Below are positions 18,511 to 26,303 of a DNA stretch of 64,000 nt, piece by piece (position 1 is the stretch's first letter; every line of letters starts with the position of its first letter). A program made the position numbers and the translations under genes. The notes beneath the pieces are model-generated. The model searched no databases. It saw only the letters and a program-made list of their open reading frames with translations, and was not told the origin of the DNA. Source of the DNA: Planctomycetota bacterium (GTDB lineage: Bacteria > Planctomycetota > B15-G4 > JADJEK01); assembly GCA_016709145.1 (NCBI GenBank), contig JADJEK010000001.1:310001-374000 (forward strand), given 5' to 3'.

Positions 18511-18921
18511 ATGGCCGAACTCCCGCACGAGATCGTGTTCTTCGACGGCGATTGCGGGCTCTGCCACGCGCTCGTGAAGTTCATCGTCGCGCGCGATGCG
18601 GCGGCGCGTATCCACTTCGCACCGCTCCACGGTGAGACGTTCGCTCGCCTCGTCGCACCCCGAGCCCCGTCCATCCCCGACACCGTCGTCTGGGTCGACC
18701 AGGCCGGCCAGGTCGTGTTCAAGTCCACTGCGGTCGCGCAAGTCCTACGCCGACTCCCCCAACCATGGCCGACGCTCGGCGCGATGCTCGCCGTCATCCC
18801 GCGGCCGATCCGAGACCTCGTGTACGACGCGATCGCGCGAGTGCGCCACCGACTCTTCAAGCGACCGAAGAGCCAATGCTCACTCCTACCGCCGGAACTC
18901 GCCGCGCGGTTCTTGCCCTGA
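18511..18921 (+). CDS. DCC-family thiol-disulfide oxidoreductase-like protein (136 aa)
   Basis: The family motif FFDGDCGLCHALVKFIVARD lies at residues about 9-28, followed by IHFAPLHGETF, TVVWVDQAGQVVFKSTA and a C-terminal LYDAIARVRHRLF-like segment (here LVYDAIARVRHRLFKRP). This is the DUF393/DCC family of 110-140 residues. Its Cys-x2-Cys was the basis for the thiol-disulfide name, though activity is poorly documented. The start 25 bases after the membrane protein keeps it possibly within the sigma operon. A hairpin follows 25 bases after the stop. Confidence 0.85.
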   Translation: MAELPHEIVFFDGDCGLCHALVKFIVARDAAARIHFAPLHGETFARLVAPRAPSIPDTVVWVDQAGQVVFKSTAVAQVLRRLPQPWPTLGAMLAVIPRPIRDLVYDAIARVRHRLFKRPKSQCSLLPPELAARFLP

Positions 18922-18945
18922 GAGCACTCCCCGGAAAACACGAAC

Positions 18946-18988
18946 GGCGCACCCATTCGCATGGGCGCGCCGCGCGCGGAGGGTTTTT
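18946..18988. terminator. hairpin between DCC gene and tRNA-Leu, probably bidirectional
   Basis: GGCGCACCCAT at 18946-18956 pairs with ATGGGCGCGCC at 18961-18971, with one A-C mismatch and a 4-base loop. On the + strand a GTTTTT run follows after 12 bases (18983-18988). On the - strand the hairpin is followed by GTTCGTGTTTTC. It can therefore end both the DCC transcript and the tRNA-Leu transcript. Confidence 0.5.
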
Positions 18989-19015
18989 GAACGAGCCCTG
19001 CCAAGGCAGGACAAG

Positions 19016-19104
19016 TGGTGCCGGGAACAGGACTTGAACCTGCACTCCCAGTGAAGGGAACCAGGCCCTCAACCTGGCGCGTCTGCCAATTCCGCCATCC
19101 CGGC
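19016..19104 (-). tRNA. tRNA-Leu(GAG)
   Basis: The - strand folds as a class II tRNA. The acceptor is GCCGGGA paired with TCCCGGC followed by A and an encoded CCA. The D-arm is GGCGGAATTGGCAGACGC. The anticodon stem CCAGG/CCTGG holds the loop TTGAGGG (anticodon GAG). There is a long variable arm (CCCTTCACTGGG) and a T-loop GTTCAAGTC. The 89-base length includes CCA. Confidence 0.95.
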
Positions 19105-19193
19105 ACGCGGTGTCTGGTCGGAAAACGAAGCGCGGGATCGTAGCGACCAAGACGAACGTCACAAGGGCGAACGTGCGGCCGGCAACAGCCACT

Positions 19194-19290
19194 GCCGGCG
19201 ATCCCACGCGGGTACTCGCGTCCGTTAGCCGGCGGCAATCGCACGCGGTTACCCGCGTCCAATTGCCGGCGGCAATCGCACGCGGGCTAC
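19194..19290. repeat. three tandem imperfect 34-37 bp units
   Basis: Three head-to-tail units begin GCCGGCGATCC (19194), GCCGGCGGCAATCGCACGCG (19228) and the same again (19265). Each contains ACGCGGGTAC or similar followed by TCGCGTCC-like sequence. They lie between tRNA-Leu and the composite repeat. No reading frame with protein character covers them. Confidence 0.6.
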
Positions 19291-19360
19291 GCCAAGGCGG
19301 CCCAAGGACTTGTGCGATCGTGTCGAAGGGTTGGAGTCCGGTTCACCGGCGAGCGAGCGC

Positions 19361-19550
19361 CGAGCGGGTCGGAGCCGGTGAACGTGAACGGGACTCTGGA
19401 AAACGCTGACGGCGGCACGGGACCCGGAGGCGACGGCGGCAAGGGAGAAGCGGCTGAACGCGCGACCCGGACGGAGGAGCCGCCGGGGACAGATGGGGGA
19501 CAGACCCGCCTCCGTCCCCGTCATGTGGCATTCCTTCAATCGCCACCGCG
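19361..19550 (-). repeat. composite intergenic repeat, copy 1 (distal part)
   Basis: Read on the - strand, this stretch matches 52541-52762 on the + strand. Shared blocks are GGTGGCGATTGAAG, GGGGACGGAGGCGGGTCTGT, CTGTCCCC, TTTTCCAGAGTCCCGTTCAC and a terminal CGACCCGCTCG. The middle part diverges. The hairpin part of the same element lies at 19961-20007, separated from this piece by other hairpins. A 10-bp inverted repeat GTTCACCGGC/GCCGGTGAAC overlaps its outer end. I see no gene in 19105-20007. Confidence 0.8.
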
Positions 19551-19622
19551 GAGCGCGAAGCGCGACCCGAAGTTCTCTCTCGAGTTCAAGCTCGCGCGTG
19601 CCCGAGTAACCACTCCGTCGCC

Positions 19623-19808
19623 AAGGGACGTCGAGACCTGCTCTCGCTGCGGCCTCTCACTCGCCCGCCGCAGCTGTGGCGATCCGCTCTACACGTCTCG
19701 TCAGTACGTCACCCGGGGCGAAATGGACAGGGGTCGCGAATCGCGCCGTCGAGAAGCCACCCCTGCGGCTTTGAGAGGCCGCAGCGAGAGCAGGTCTCGA
19801 CGTCCCTT
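19623..19808. repeat. fold-back element with perfect 37-bp inverted arms
   Basis: The arm at 19623-19659 (starting AAGGGACGTCGAGACCTGCT) is exactly repeated as its reverse complement at 19772-19808 (ending CAGGTCTCGACGTCCCTT). Pairing extends inward with a bulge (CCGCAGCTGTGGC against GCCACCCCTGCGG). About 110 bases separate the perfect arms. No protein frame is evident inside. The form fits a MITE-like or fold-back element, or a strongly structured RNA. It sits within the interruption of the composite repeat. Confidence 0.8.
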
Positions 19809-19850
19809 CGCGTGAAGTCTCACGCGCGACTCAAGGGCGCGGGGGTTCCC

Positions 19851-19947
19851 AAAGGGGGGCTTCGCTCGTTTGTGAAGCCCCCCTTTGGTCGTTCGACCGC
19901 GAAGCGGTCGAACGAGGGGGGCGCGGGGGGAACGAAGTTCCCCCCGC
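19851..19947. repeat. run of three strong hairpins
   Basis: Three perfect hairpins follow one another. 19851-19886 has stem AAAGGGGGGCTTC and a 10-base loop. 19889-19915 has stem TCGTTCGACCGC and loop GAA. 19923-19947 has stem GCGGGGGGAAC and loop GAA. Together with the two hairpins of the composite element at 19961-20007 (loops TTC and GGA) they make a five-hairpin series at the 3' end of the gene at 20008-22314 on the - strand. Confidence 0.8.
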
Positions 19948-19960
19948 CTCTTGTTGGGGT

Positions 19961-20007
19961 CTGGGGCCTTCGGCCCCAGCCTGGCCTACGGAGGCGGAGC
20001 CTCCGTA
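19961..20007 (-). repeat. composite intergenic repeat, copy 1 (hairpin part)
   Basis: Two triloop hairpins, CTGGGGCC-TTC-GGCCCCAG (19961-19979) and TACGGAGGC-GGA-GCCTCCGTA (19987-20007). The second abuts the stop codon at 20008-20010. The same pair, in the same order relative to the upstream stop codon, occurs at 52480-52527. They may act as transcription terminators without a T-run or as mRNA 3'-end stabilisers. Confidence 0.75.
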
Positions 20008-22314
20008 TCACTCGCCGATGGCGGTCCGGATCTTCGCGCGCAGCTCGATGTTCTGCGTGGCTTCGTCGATGCGGGCCGCGAGGAACGCGTCCTCGATCAA
20101 GTCGACCCACGCCAGTCCTTGCTCGTAGGCCTTGCGCGCTTCGGCGACGCGCTCGGCGTCGACCGCCTCTTCCATCTCCTTCACCTTCGCGTCGAAACGC
20201 TCCTGCATCGCGGGCGGCATCGTCTTGCCGCGCCACTGCGCGAACTCGCCGGACAGCAACTGCTCGGTGAACTCCGCGCGCTTCGCGTCCCACCACGCGC
20301 GGTCGGCCTGCGCTTCGTACTCGGCGACTTCCTGAGCCTGATCGCGCAGCACGTCGCGCCACCGCGTCGCGTCGAGATAGACCGCGACGCTCGCGAACCC
20401 CGTGAGGAAGTCGCGACCGCGCTGGTAGCGCTCGGATTGGTAGAGCGCCTTCACGGTCCGCGGCTCCTGCGTGCTGAGGTCCGTCACGAGGATCGCCTTG
20501 TTCGGATCACGCGACAGAAGGAACATCTCGTTCAACATCTCGTAGCCGGTGCCGCGCAGCTCGCCTTCGGGATGATCCTTCGTCACGACCGTCTCCGCGC
20601 GTGGCGAGATCGTCACACCGAGCGTCCACGGCCCGGTCTCCTTCTTCTGCGAATCGAGGATCCCGAACGACACGTTGCGGATCATGCTGCCCGGATCGTT
20701 GATCACGACGTCCTGCGCGGCGCGGTCCTTGTTCTCGTACGACACCTCGAACCACTTCGCCATCGCGCCGAGCACGGGGTGCGCCTTGATGATCGGATGC
20801 ACGAAGCCGTTGAAGCCCTTCGCCTTCGTCGGATCGCCGTTCGCCGCGTTCAGCACTTCCATCGACGGACCACGGTCCGTGACCTGGAAGAACAACGCGA
20901 TGATCGGCATCCCGCGCTTCGGCGCGCCGAGGTACGTGTCGCGTCGCAACGCGAACACGATGTCGTCGCCGAGGAACATCGCGAGTTGGTGCGCGGCCTC
21001 CATCGCGTTCGTCGGTCGGAAGTCGGCGCGCACCTTGCGGAAGCGCTGCATCACGTCGTCGAGCGTCTTGCGCGTATCCGGATCGACGTCGGTCAGCGCC
21101 TTCACCAGCGTCGGCAGGAACTGCTTCATGTCGACGCGCGCCGCCATCACGAACCACGTGTCCTCGGGCAAGCGCGTCGCCGCGTTGTCGAGCATCGCTT
21201 GGAGTTCGAACGTCTTGCGGTCGTAGAAGCCGCTCTCGGTCGCTTCGGCCTTGTCCTTGTCGAAGCCGAGCATGCCACGCACGTCGATCGTCGAGTCGAC
21301 GCCGATGTCGAGCGTGAGCTCGTCGAAGTAGTTCGGGTTGAACATCTTCGCCGCGACCATGCGCGAGACTTCGCCGCGCGGCTCGAGGAACGCCTCGTCC
21401 GCAACGGTCAGCGACAGCAGCGAACCGAGGTTCGCGTGCAGTTGCACACGATTCGACAAGTCGGCCGCGGTCGTCTCGTGCGTCGGCCGCACTCCGGCGA
21501 AGTCCGCGACGTCCTGCGCGACCGTGGCCGCGTACCGACGCGCGAAGCCGAGCGTCGCGTCGCGCGTGACCTCGAGACTCTCGACCAGGTGCTTGACCTC
21601 GTCGACGAGGTTCGGGCCCGACGACACCACGAAGAAGTCGAGGCTGCGCCAGCCGTAGATCGCCTTGCCGTCCGCGAACGCGAACTTGCGCGTGCCGGAC
21701 TCGGTGTCCTCGACCTCGAACGGCATGGTCACGAACGTGCGGACGAGTCCGCTCCCCGCCGCCTCCCACGCGAACTTCGTCGCGTTCGTCCCGAAGAACG
21801 CGAGCGCGACTTCGGTGTGGTCGTAGCCGCGACCCTTCACGCGACCGAACACGGCGCAATCGATGCCGACGACGTCGTCGAGCGGCGACAGCAGCGGCAC
21901 GTCGTTCAGTTGAGCGCGCAACTCCTCGATCTTCGCGCCGAGGTCGAGGTCCTGCGCGGCTTGCGCATAGAGCGGAGTCTTCGCGAACTCGCGGAACGTG
22001 CGCGCCGTTTCGATCTGACGCCACACGCGCGGCACCGGGAACTCGATGGCGTCGATGTCGTCGACGAGCCCGCGCTTGTGCGCGAAGAAGTCGATCGTGC
22101 GCGGCACCGTGTACTCGATCGCGACGGCCTTCTCCCGCTCGGACTCGAGCAGGCGGGCCTCGAACGGATCGAAGAACAGCACCGTGAACGCGAAGTACGA
22201 CAGGCCCGCGACGAACGCGAGAGCGACCAGCACCTTCTTCCACGTGCCTTTGCGCCTCGAGCTGCTCGAGCCACCGTAACCCTTGGAGCGGGCCTTTGAT
22301 TGGACCACGGACAT
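20008..22314 (-). CDS. large single-span membrane-anchored protein of unknown function (768 aa)
   Basis: A basic, Ser/Gly-rich N-terminus (SKARSKGYGGSSSSRRKGTW) precedes one membrane span, VLVALAFVAGLSYFAFTVLF (about residues 27-46). About 720 residues of mixed alpha/beta sequence follow, with no cysteines worth noting and no catalytic motif that I recognise. Phrases such as FREFAKTPLYAQAAQDLDLG, DVVGIDCAVFGRVKG and LIEDAFLAARIDEATQNIEL suggest a soluble extracytoplasmic domain ending in helices. The ATG at 22314 is preferred because the upstream frame lacks coding character. It is divergent to the gene at 22442. The stop codon is immediately followed by the hairpin series. Confidence 0.85.
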   Translation of the reverse strand: MSVVQSKARSKGYGGSSSSRRKGTWKKVLVALAFVAGLSYFAFTVLFFDPFEARLLESEREKAVAIEYTVPRTIDFFAHKRGLVDDIDAIEFPVPRVWRQIETARTFREFAKTPLYAQAAQDLDLGAKIEELRAQLNDVPLLSPLDDVVGIDCAVFGRVKGRGYDHTEVALAFFGTNATKFAWEAAGSGLVRTFVTMPFEVEDTESGTRKFAFADGKAIYGWRSLDFFVVSSGPNLVDEVKHLVESLEVTRDATLGFARRYAATVAQDVADFAGVRPTHETTAADLSNRVQLHANLGSLLSLTVADEAFLEPRGEVSRMVAAKMFNPNYFDELTLDIGVDSTIDVRGMLGFDKDKAEATESGFYDRKTFELQAMLDNAATRLPEDTWFVMAARVDMKQFLPTLVKALTDVDPDTRKTLDDVMQRFRKVRADFRPTNAMEAAHQLAMFLGDDIVFALRRDTYLGAPKRGMPIIALFFQVTDRGPSMEVLNAANGDPTKAKGFNGFVHPIIKAHPVLGAMAKWFEVSYENKDRAAQDVVINDPGSMIRNVSFGILDSQKKETGPWTLGVTISPRAETVVTKDHPEGELRGTGYEMLNEMFLLSRDPNKAILVTDLSTQEPRTVKALYQSERYQRGRDFLTGFASVAVYLDATRWRDVLRDQAQEVAEYEAQADRAWWDAKRAEFTEQLLSGEFAQWRGKTMPPAMQERFDAKVKEMEEAVDAERVAEARKAYEQGLAWVDLIEDAFLAARIDEATQNIELRAKIRTAIGE

Positions 22315-22441
22315 CCCCGTGCGAACGTTGTCGGAGCGGAAGCGAAAAGCGCGAGATGCTACACGTCGTGGCACGTCGTCGTGCAAAGTGGCGCGAAACG
22401 CGGGCGCTCCGTCGTGCTTCCCGCGAAATCCGAACGCCCGT

Positions 22442-23725
22442 TTGCCCGAGGAACCCCGCCTGTCCGCATCGCGCCATTCCCCCACCGACGACGCGGAGAC
22501 CGCACCACCGCCCGAAGGCCGTGGCGCGTTCGGTGGGTTCATCGGCCCGCGCACGCTGATCGACCAGGTGCGGGTCGCCGCGCCGTACCTGTTCGACGCG
22601 TCGCATCCACGCTCGAGCGAGCGACCGAACCGCGAAGCCCTGCGCTTGCACGAGCTCGCTCGACACCCTCTCGGCTGGTGGGAGATGCTGTTCCGCGCCG
22701 ACTTGCTCCCGGCCCAGGAGCAACCGTCGCCCGCGGCGCGCACCGACTACTTCGCGCTCTGCCTGGCCGCGCACTTCGCCAGTTGCGCGACCTACGTGCC
22801 GACCGACGTCGACGCGAAGATCCGCCACGCGCTGTGGTTCGAGCAGGAGGACCCGACCGAGCGCGCGCACATGCTCAATGTCGCGCAAGCGTTGGCGCAT
22901 TGGGACGTGCGGCGGTTCTCGGCGCGACTGTGTCGGACGCAAGCCGATCCGATCGATCTCGAGCCCGAACGCATCGTGTCGGGCCATGACGGCGAGCGCC
23001 TGTCCGTGCTGGTCGGCGCGATGCTGGCGTCGATCGCGTTCGCCGACGTCGAGGCCGCCGCTCGCTTCGAGGACCTGGTCGACCAGGAACTGCGCCGCGA
23101 AGCCGCTGCGTTCCTCGCGCTCGAGCGTGAGCCGGGCCGAGAGCTGGACCTCCTCGCGCTGGCGGCCACGCTCACGCACAACGTCGGCGACGTCAATCAG
23201 AGCTTGGAGTCCTCGTCGGCGAAGCGCGTCGGAGACGCGCAGAAGCACCGTTTCGGCAAGCTCGCGCAAGAGCGCCCCGAGCGTTACTCCGGCGCGTACG
23301 CGCGCGCCGCGTTGCTGTATCGCGAGTTGCTCGCGCCCGAGGGTCACCGTAACTACCCGCTGCGCCGCGTGAAGGCGCTCCGTACGCATCCCGACCTGCT
23401 CTATCCGCTGGGACCGTTCGTCGATGCGTGGGGCGAACGCGTCGCGACTTGGCCGACCTTCACCTCGGAGATCGTCGCGGACGTCGTCGCGGCGCTCGTC
23501 GATGGTTGCCGCCGACTCGGGGCGCAGGAGTCGTACTACCGCGCGCTCGCGGGCATCGACGCACGGACCAGCGGCGGTCTGCTCGGCCGTGGGCTCGACG
23601 CGCATCACGCGCCGGCGACGCGCCGTGCGCTGCGTGAACCGCTGCTGCGTCGCAAGATCGCGGTGCCGCGCGTGTCGTTCGAATCGAGCTACCGCAAGCG
23701 AGTGCGCGCGTTGCTCGGACGCTGA
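22442..23725 (+). CDS. hypothetical protein (about 427 aa)
   Basis: The frame is convincingly coding from about GRGAFGGFIGPRTLIDQVRV onward: alpha-helical, with many Arg/Leu/Ala helices (ALRLHELARHPLGWWEMLFR, YSGAYARAALLYRELLAPEG, RVKALRTHPDLLYPLGPFVD). I recognise no domain. No signal peptide or membrane span is visible. The start is uncertain: TTG 22442 is offered because residues before it look non-coding, while the frame is open back to 22283. It is divergently arranged with the membrane-anchored protein (about 130 bases apart). Confidence 0.7.
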   Translation: MPEEPRLSASRHSPTDDAETAPPPEGRGAFGGFIGPRTLIDQVRVAAPYLFDASHPRSSERPNREALRLHELARHPLGWWEMLFRADLLPAQEQPSPAARTDYFALCLAAHFASCATYVPTDVDAKIRHALWFEQEDPTERAHMLNVAQALAHWDVRRFSARLCRTQADPIDLEPERIVSGHDGERLSVLVGAMLASIAFADVEAAARFEDLVDQELRREAAAFLALEREPGRELDLLALAATLTHNVGDVNQSLESSSAKRVGDAQKHRFGKLAQERPERYSGAYARAALLYRELLAPEGHRNYPLRRVKALRTHPDLLYPLGPFVDAWGERVATWPTFTSEIVADVVAALVDGCRRLGAQESYYRALAGIDARTSGGLLGRGLDAHHAPATRRALREPLLRRKIAVPRVSFESSYRKRVRALLGR

Positions 23726-23766
23726 TCGACGGGGAATCGATCCAGCGCCCGACGCTGCGCCGGATG

Positions 23767-23807
23767 AAAAAAGCTGGGCCACCCGACCATGAGTCGAGTG
23801 GCCCAGC
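23767..23807 (-). terminator. strong intrinsic terminator on the - strand, no matching gene
   Basis: GCTGGGCCAC (23773-23782) pairs perfectly with GTGGCCCAGC (23798-23807), with an extra inner CGAC/GTCG. On the - strand the stem is followed by six T (complement of 23767-23772), the classic intrinsic form. The gene at 22442-23725 is on the opposite strand, so this signal implies a - strand transcript starting in 23808-24387. Confidence 0.7.
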
Positions 23808-24387
23808 GGAGCGAGAGCCGCGCGGCGTGGCATCCGCGCGGGTGGACACGGTCGAAGGTGAGGCCGGCGCCTCGGCGTCGCCGGGATCCGGTTCAGGATC
23901 GGGGATCGGGGGATCTCTTGCATCCCGACGGTTCCGAAACCGCCGACTCACATTCGACGCGACTCGAAGGACACGGTTGAAGAGACACGGTCGCAGGCAG
24001 CCGCGCACTGCCGCGAGACCCACCGTTCGACGAACCTCGTGCCCACGAACGACCCGCCGCCAGCTCCTCTCTGTTCGAACAACAGCACTGGGGCGACTCG
24101 GCAGTGGACGCGCGGAGCAGCCGCACGGTCGTCTCGAGTTCGATTCGGCAAGGCGCGGAATCAAACGTGCAAATCGTTCAGGCGCAAGCGATAGTCGCCG
24201 AGCGAGTCCGGGCAAGGTCCGGAATCGGAAATCTCTCGCGCCACTGCAATAGGACGCAAAGTGCAGCCATGGATGAGTCCTGTCTGAAAACCTGGTCCGG
24301 CAACGAGAGCGCGGTTGCCTGGAACCGAGCCAGCCCGTAAAACGCCCAAAACGACCGAACCAAACGGTTCGCTGGCCGAGCCCTTCG
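23808..24387. other. 580-base intergenic stretch with no supported gene
   Basis: Open frames here are short or read like random Arg/Ser/Pro-rich translation of GC-rich DNA, so I support none as a gene. The only clear signal is the - strand terminator at its left edge, which would suit a small RNA or very short gene read leftward. The right edge should contain the promoter of the MerR-type regulator at 24388. I cannot point to confident -35/-10 boxes. Confidence 0.5.
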
Positions 24388-25314
24388 ATGCCCAAATCCG
24401 CGTTGTCCCCTCGAGAACTCGCGCTTGCGATCGGCGTCAGCGAGTCCTCCGTGAAGCGCTGGGCCGACGATGGGCACATCGTGATCGCGAAGACGGCAGG
24501 CGGCCATCGCCGCATCCCGATCTCGGACGCGATCCAGTTCATCCGGACTCGTCGCCTCACGATCGAGCGACCCGAGATCCTCGGACTGTGCGAACTCGTC
24601 GGTCTCGACGAAGCCTCGCGCTCGATCGCTTCGCCACCCGCCGAGCAACTGCGCACGTTCCTGGTCGAAGGCAAGTCCGCCGAGGTCCGCGGGCTGGTCC
24701 TGTCGTGGTACCTCGCCGGGCAATCGATCGCGTCGATCGGCGACGACTGCGTGCGGCCGGCGCTCGAAGTCATCGGAGCGCTCTGGCTCGAATCGAGCGA
24801 GGGCATCTTCATCGAACACCGTGCGTCGGATCTCTGTCTCGCCGCGCTCCACCAACTGAGCGCCTACTTGCCGGCGCGGACCAGCGGACCGGTCGCGCTC
24901 GGCGGAGCATGCAGCGGGGACTCGAGTTTGTTGCCGTCGACGTTGGTCGCGCTGGTGCTGACGGAGCACGGGTTCCGCACGCAGAACCTCGGTGCTCGGA
25001 CGCCGATCGATACGCTCGCGCACGCCATCGCTCGCGAGCGCCCCGAACTGGTCTGGATCAGCGCCAATCACATCGAGGACGCACGAGCGTTCGATCGCGA
25101 CCTGATCGCGCTGACGGCGACGCTCGACCGCTACGACGTCATGGCGATCGGCGGTGGCCGAGCGCTCTCCGGACTCGCGAATCCGGTCGGCCCTCGGTTG
25201 CGCGTGGCCAAGTCCCTGACGGAGCTCGCAGCCTGGGTCGACGGCTGGAACCGCCGGGCCATGTCTCCGGACGACTCGGACGACTCTTCGAGCAAGGGCC
25301 GTCGCGGCGATTGA
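24388..25314 (+). CDS. MerR-type regulator with a B12-binding-like sensor domain (308 aa)
   Basis: The N-terminal HTH is LALAIGVSESSVKRWADDGH (about 11-30) followed by KTAGGHRRIPISDA, as in MerR/excisionase-like domains. Residues 90-160 match the helical cap of CarH/LitR photoreceptors, including W133-x9-E143-H144 (ALWLESSEGIFIEHRASDL). Residues 165-290 look like the Rossmann B12-binding domain (GFRTQNLGARTPIDTL). The site that normally reads GExHxxG is GDSSLLP at 177-183, so the lower-axial His is absent and ordinary cobalamin ligation is doubtful. CarH-type proteins repress carotenoid or photoprotection genes. Here no such target is adjacent, and the downstream gene (31 bases) encodes a lipoprotein. 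Confidence 0.75.
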   Translation: MPKSALSPRELALAIGVSESSVKRWADDGHIVIAKTAGGHRRIPISDAIQFIRTRRLTIERPEILGLCELVGLDEASRSIASPPAEQLRTFLVEGKSAEVRGLVLSWYLAGQSIASIGDDCVRPALEVIGALWLESSEGIFIEHRASDLCLAALHQLSAYLPARTSGPVALGGACSGDSSLLPSTLVALVLTEHGFRTQNLGARTPIDTLAHAIARERPELVWISANHIEDARAFDRDLIALTATLDRYDVMAIGGGRALSGLANPVGPRLRVAKSLTELAAWVDGWNRRAMSPDDSDDSSSKGRRGD

Positions 25315-25345
25315 TGTCGCGCGGTGTGGTCGGCAATCTGCCGGC

Positions 25346-26303
25346 ATGAACGCACCCCACCTGCTGCTCGTGTTGGCCGTCGCGCTCTCGTCCTCGCATT
25401 GCGGAGCGCTGCAGGCACGCAAGACTCCGGCCGATCCGAATGCCGAAGTCGAGTCGCTGCTCGGCGAATCCCTGCGCGATCTCCCCATCCCCGCCGAAGC
25501 GATGGCCGCGCATCGACTGGCCTACGACGAGGCGAAGGCGCAGCTCGCGCGCGAGCCGAACGATGCGAATGCCTTGATCGCGCTCGGTCGACGCGCCGGC
25601 GCGATGGGCCTCGTGCGCGAGGCGATCGCGGTGTTCGAACGTGGCGCCGCGCAATTCCCGCACGATCCGCGCATGGTGCGCCACCTCGGCCATCGCTACA
25701 TCACGGCACGTCGATTCGAGGACGCGGAAGACACGCTCGAACGCGCGGCGGCGATGGTCCAAGGCCAACCCGACGAACCCGAGCCCGGCTTGATGCCGAA
25801 TGCGCAAGGCGTCGTGATCGACACGCTGCAGCAGAACGTCTTCTACCACCTCGCGCTCGCGCGCCATTTGCGAGGCGACTTCGACGGCGCCGTCGCGGCG
25901 TGGCGCGAGTGCATGGAGCGCTCGAACAACCCGGACTCGTCGTCGTCGTGCACGAACTGGCTGTGCGCGTCGTTGCTGCGCGCGGGGCGCGCCGACGAAG
26001 CGCGTGACGCCCTGCGCGCGATCACCGCCGATCTGCCCATCGTCGAGTACCACGCGTACTTCGCGCTGTGCCGCGTCTACCAAGGCGAACTCGACGGCGA
26101 CCGCGTGCTCTTGGAAGCCCAGGCGAAGGGCGCCGCGAGCACGGACTACGCGACCATCGCGTACGGCGTCGGCAACTGGCATTTCGTCAACGGCCGGCAC
26201 GAGCGCGCTCGCGGTCTGGGGCGAAGCCGCGCGCGCACCGATGTGGGCCGCGTTCGGGCGCATCGGCAGCGAGGTCGAGATCGCGCGCGGAGCGGACCTT
26301 TGA
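25346..26303 (+). CDS. TPR lipoprotein, one frameshift near the 3' end
   Basis: The lipobox-like LSSSHC ends the signal sequence (about residue 19), followed by tetratricopeptide helices (ALIALGRRAGAMGLVREAIA, HLGHRYITARRFEDAEDTLE, YHLALARHLRGDFDGAVAAW, WLCASLLRAGRADEARDALR). Near 26205 the frame changes. Restoring one base in GAGCGCGCTCGCGG gives HERALAVWGEAARAPMWAAF and a TGA at 26301-26303. Without the correction the frame fuses into the next gene. The product is probably a periplasm-facing scaffold anchored by lipid. It is likely co-transcribed with the acetolactate-decarboxylase-like gene, whose TTG start overlaps this stop. Confidence 0.75.

Noticed and set aside
19380..19545. Short conserved peptide encoded by the composite repeats (shared TGTEAGLSPICP reading)
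   Set aside because: The similarity follows directly from the DNA identity of the two repeat copies; the frames diverge or change in the middle, so there is no evidence of selection for protein.
20507..23923. Very long - strand open frame of 1138 codons
   Set aside because: It is a shadow of the 768-residue protein and of the + strand gene at 22442-23725; Arg/Ala-rich composition and no conserved pattern.
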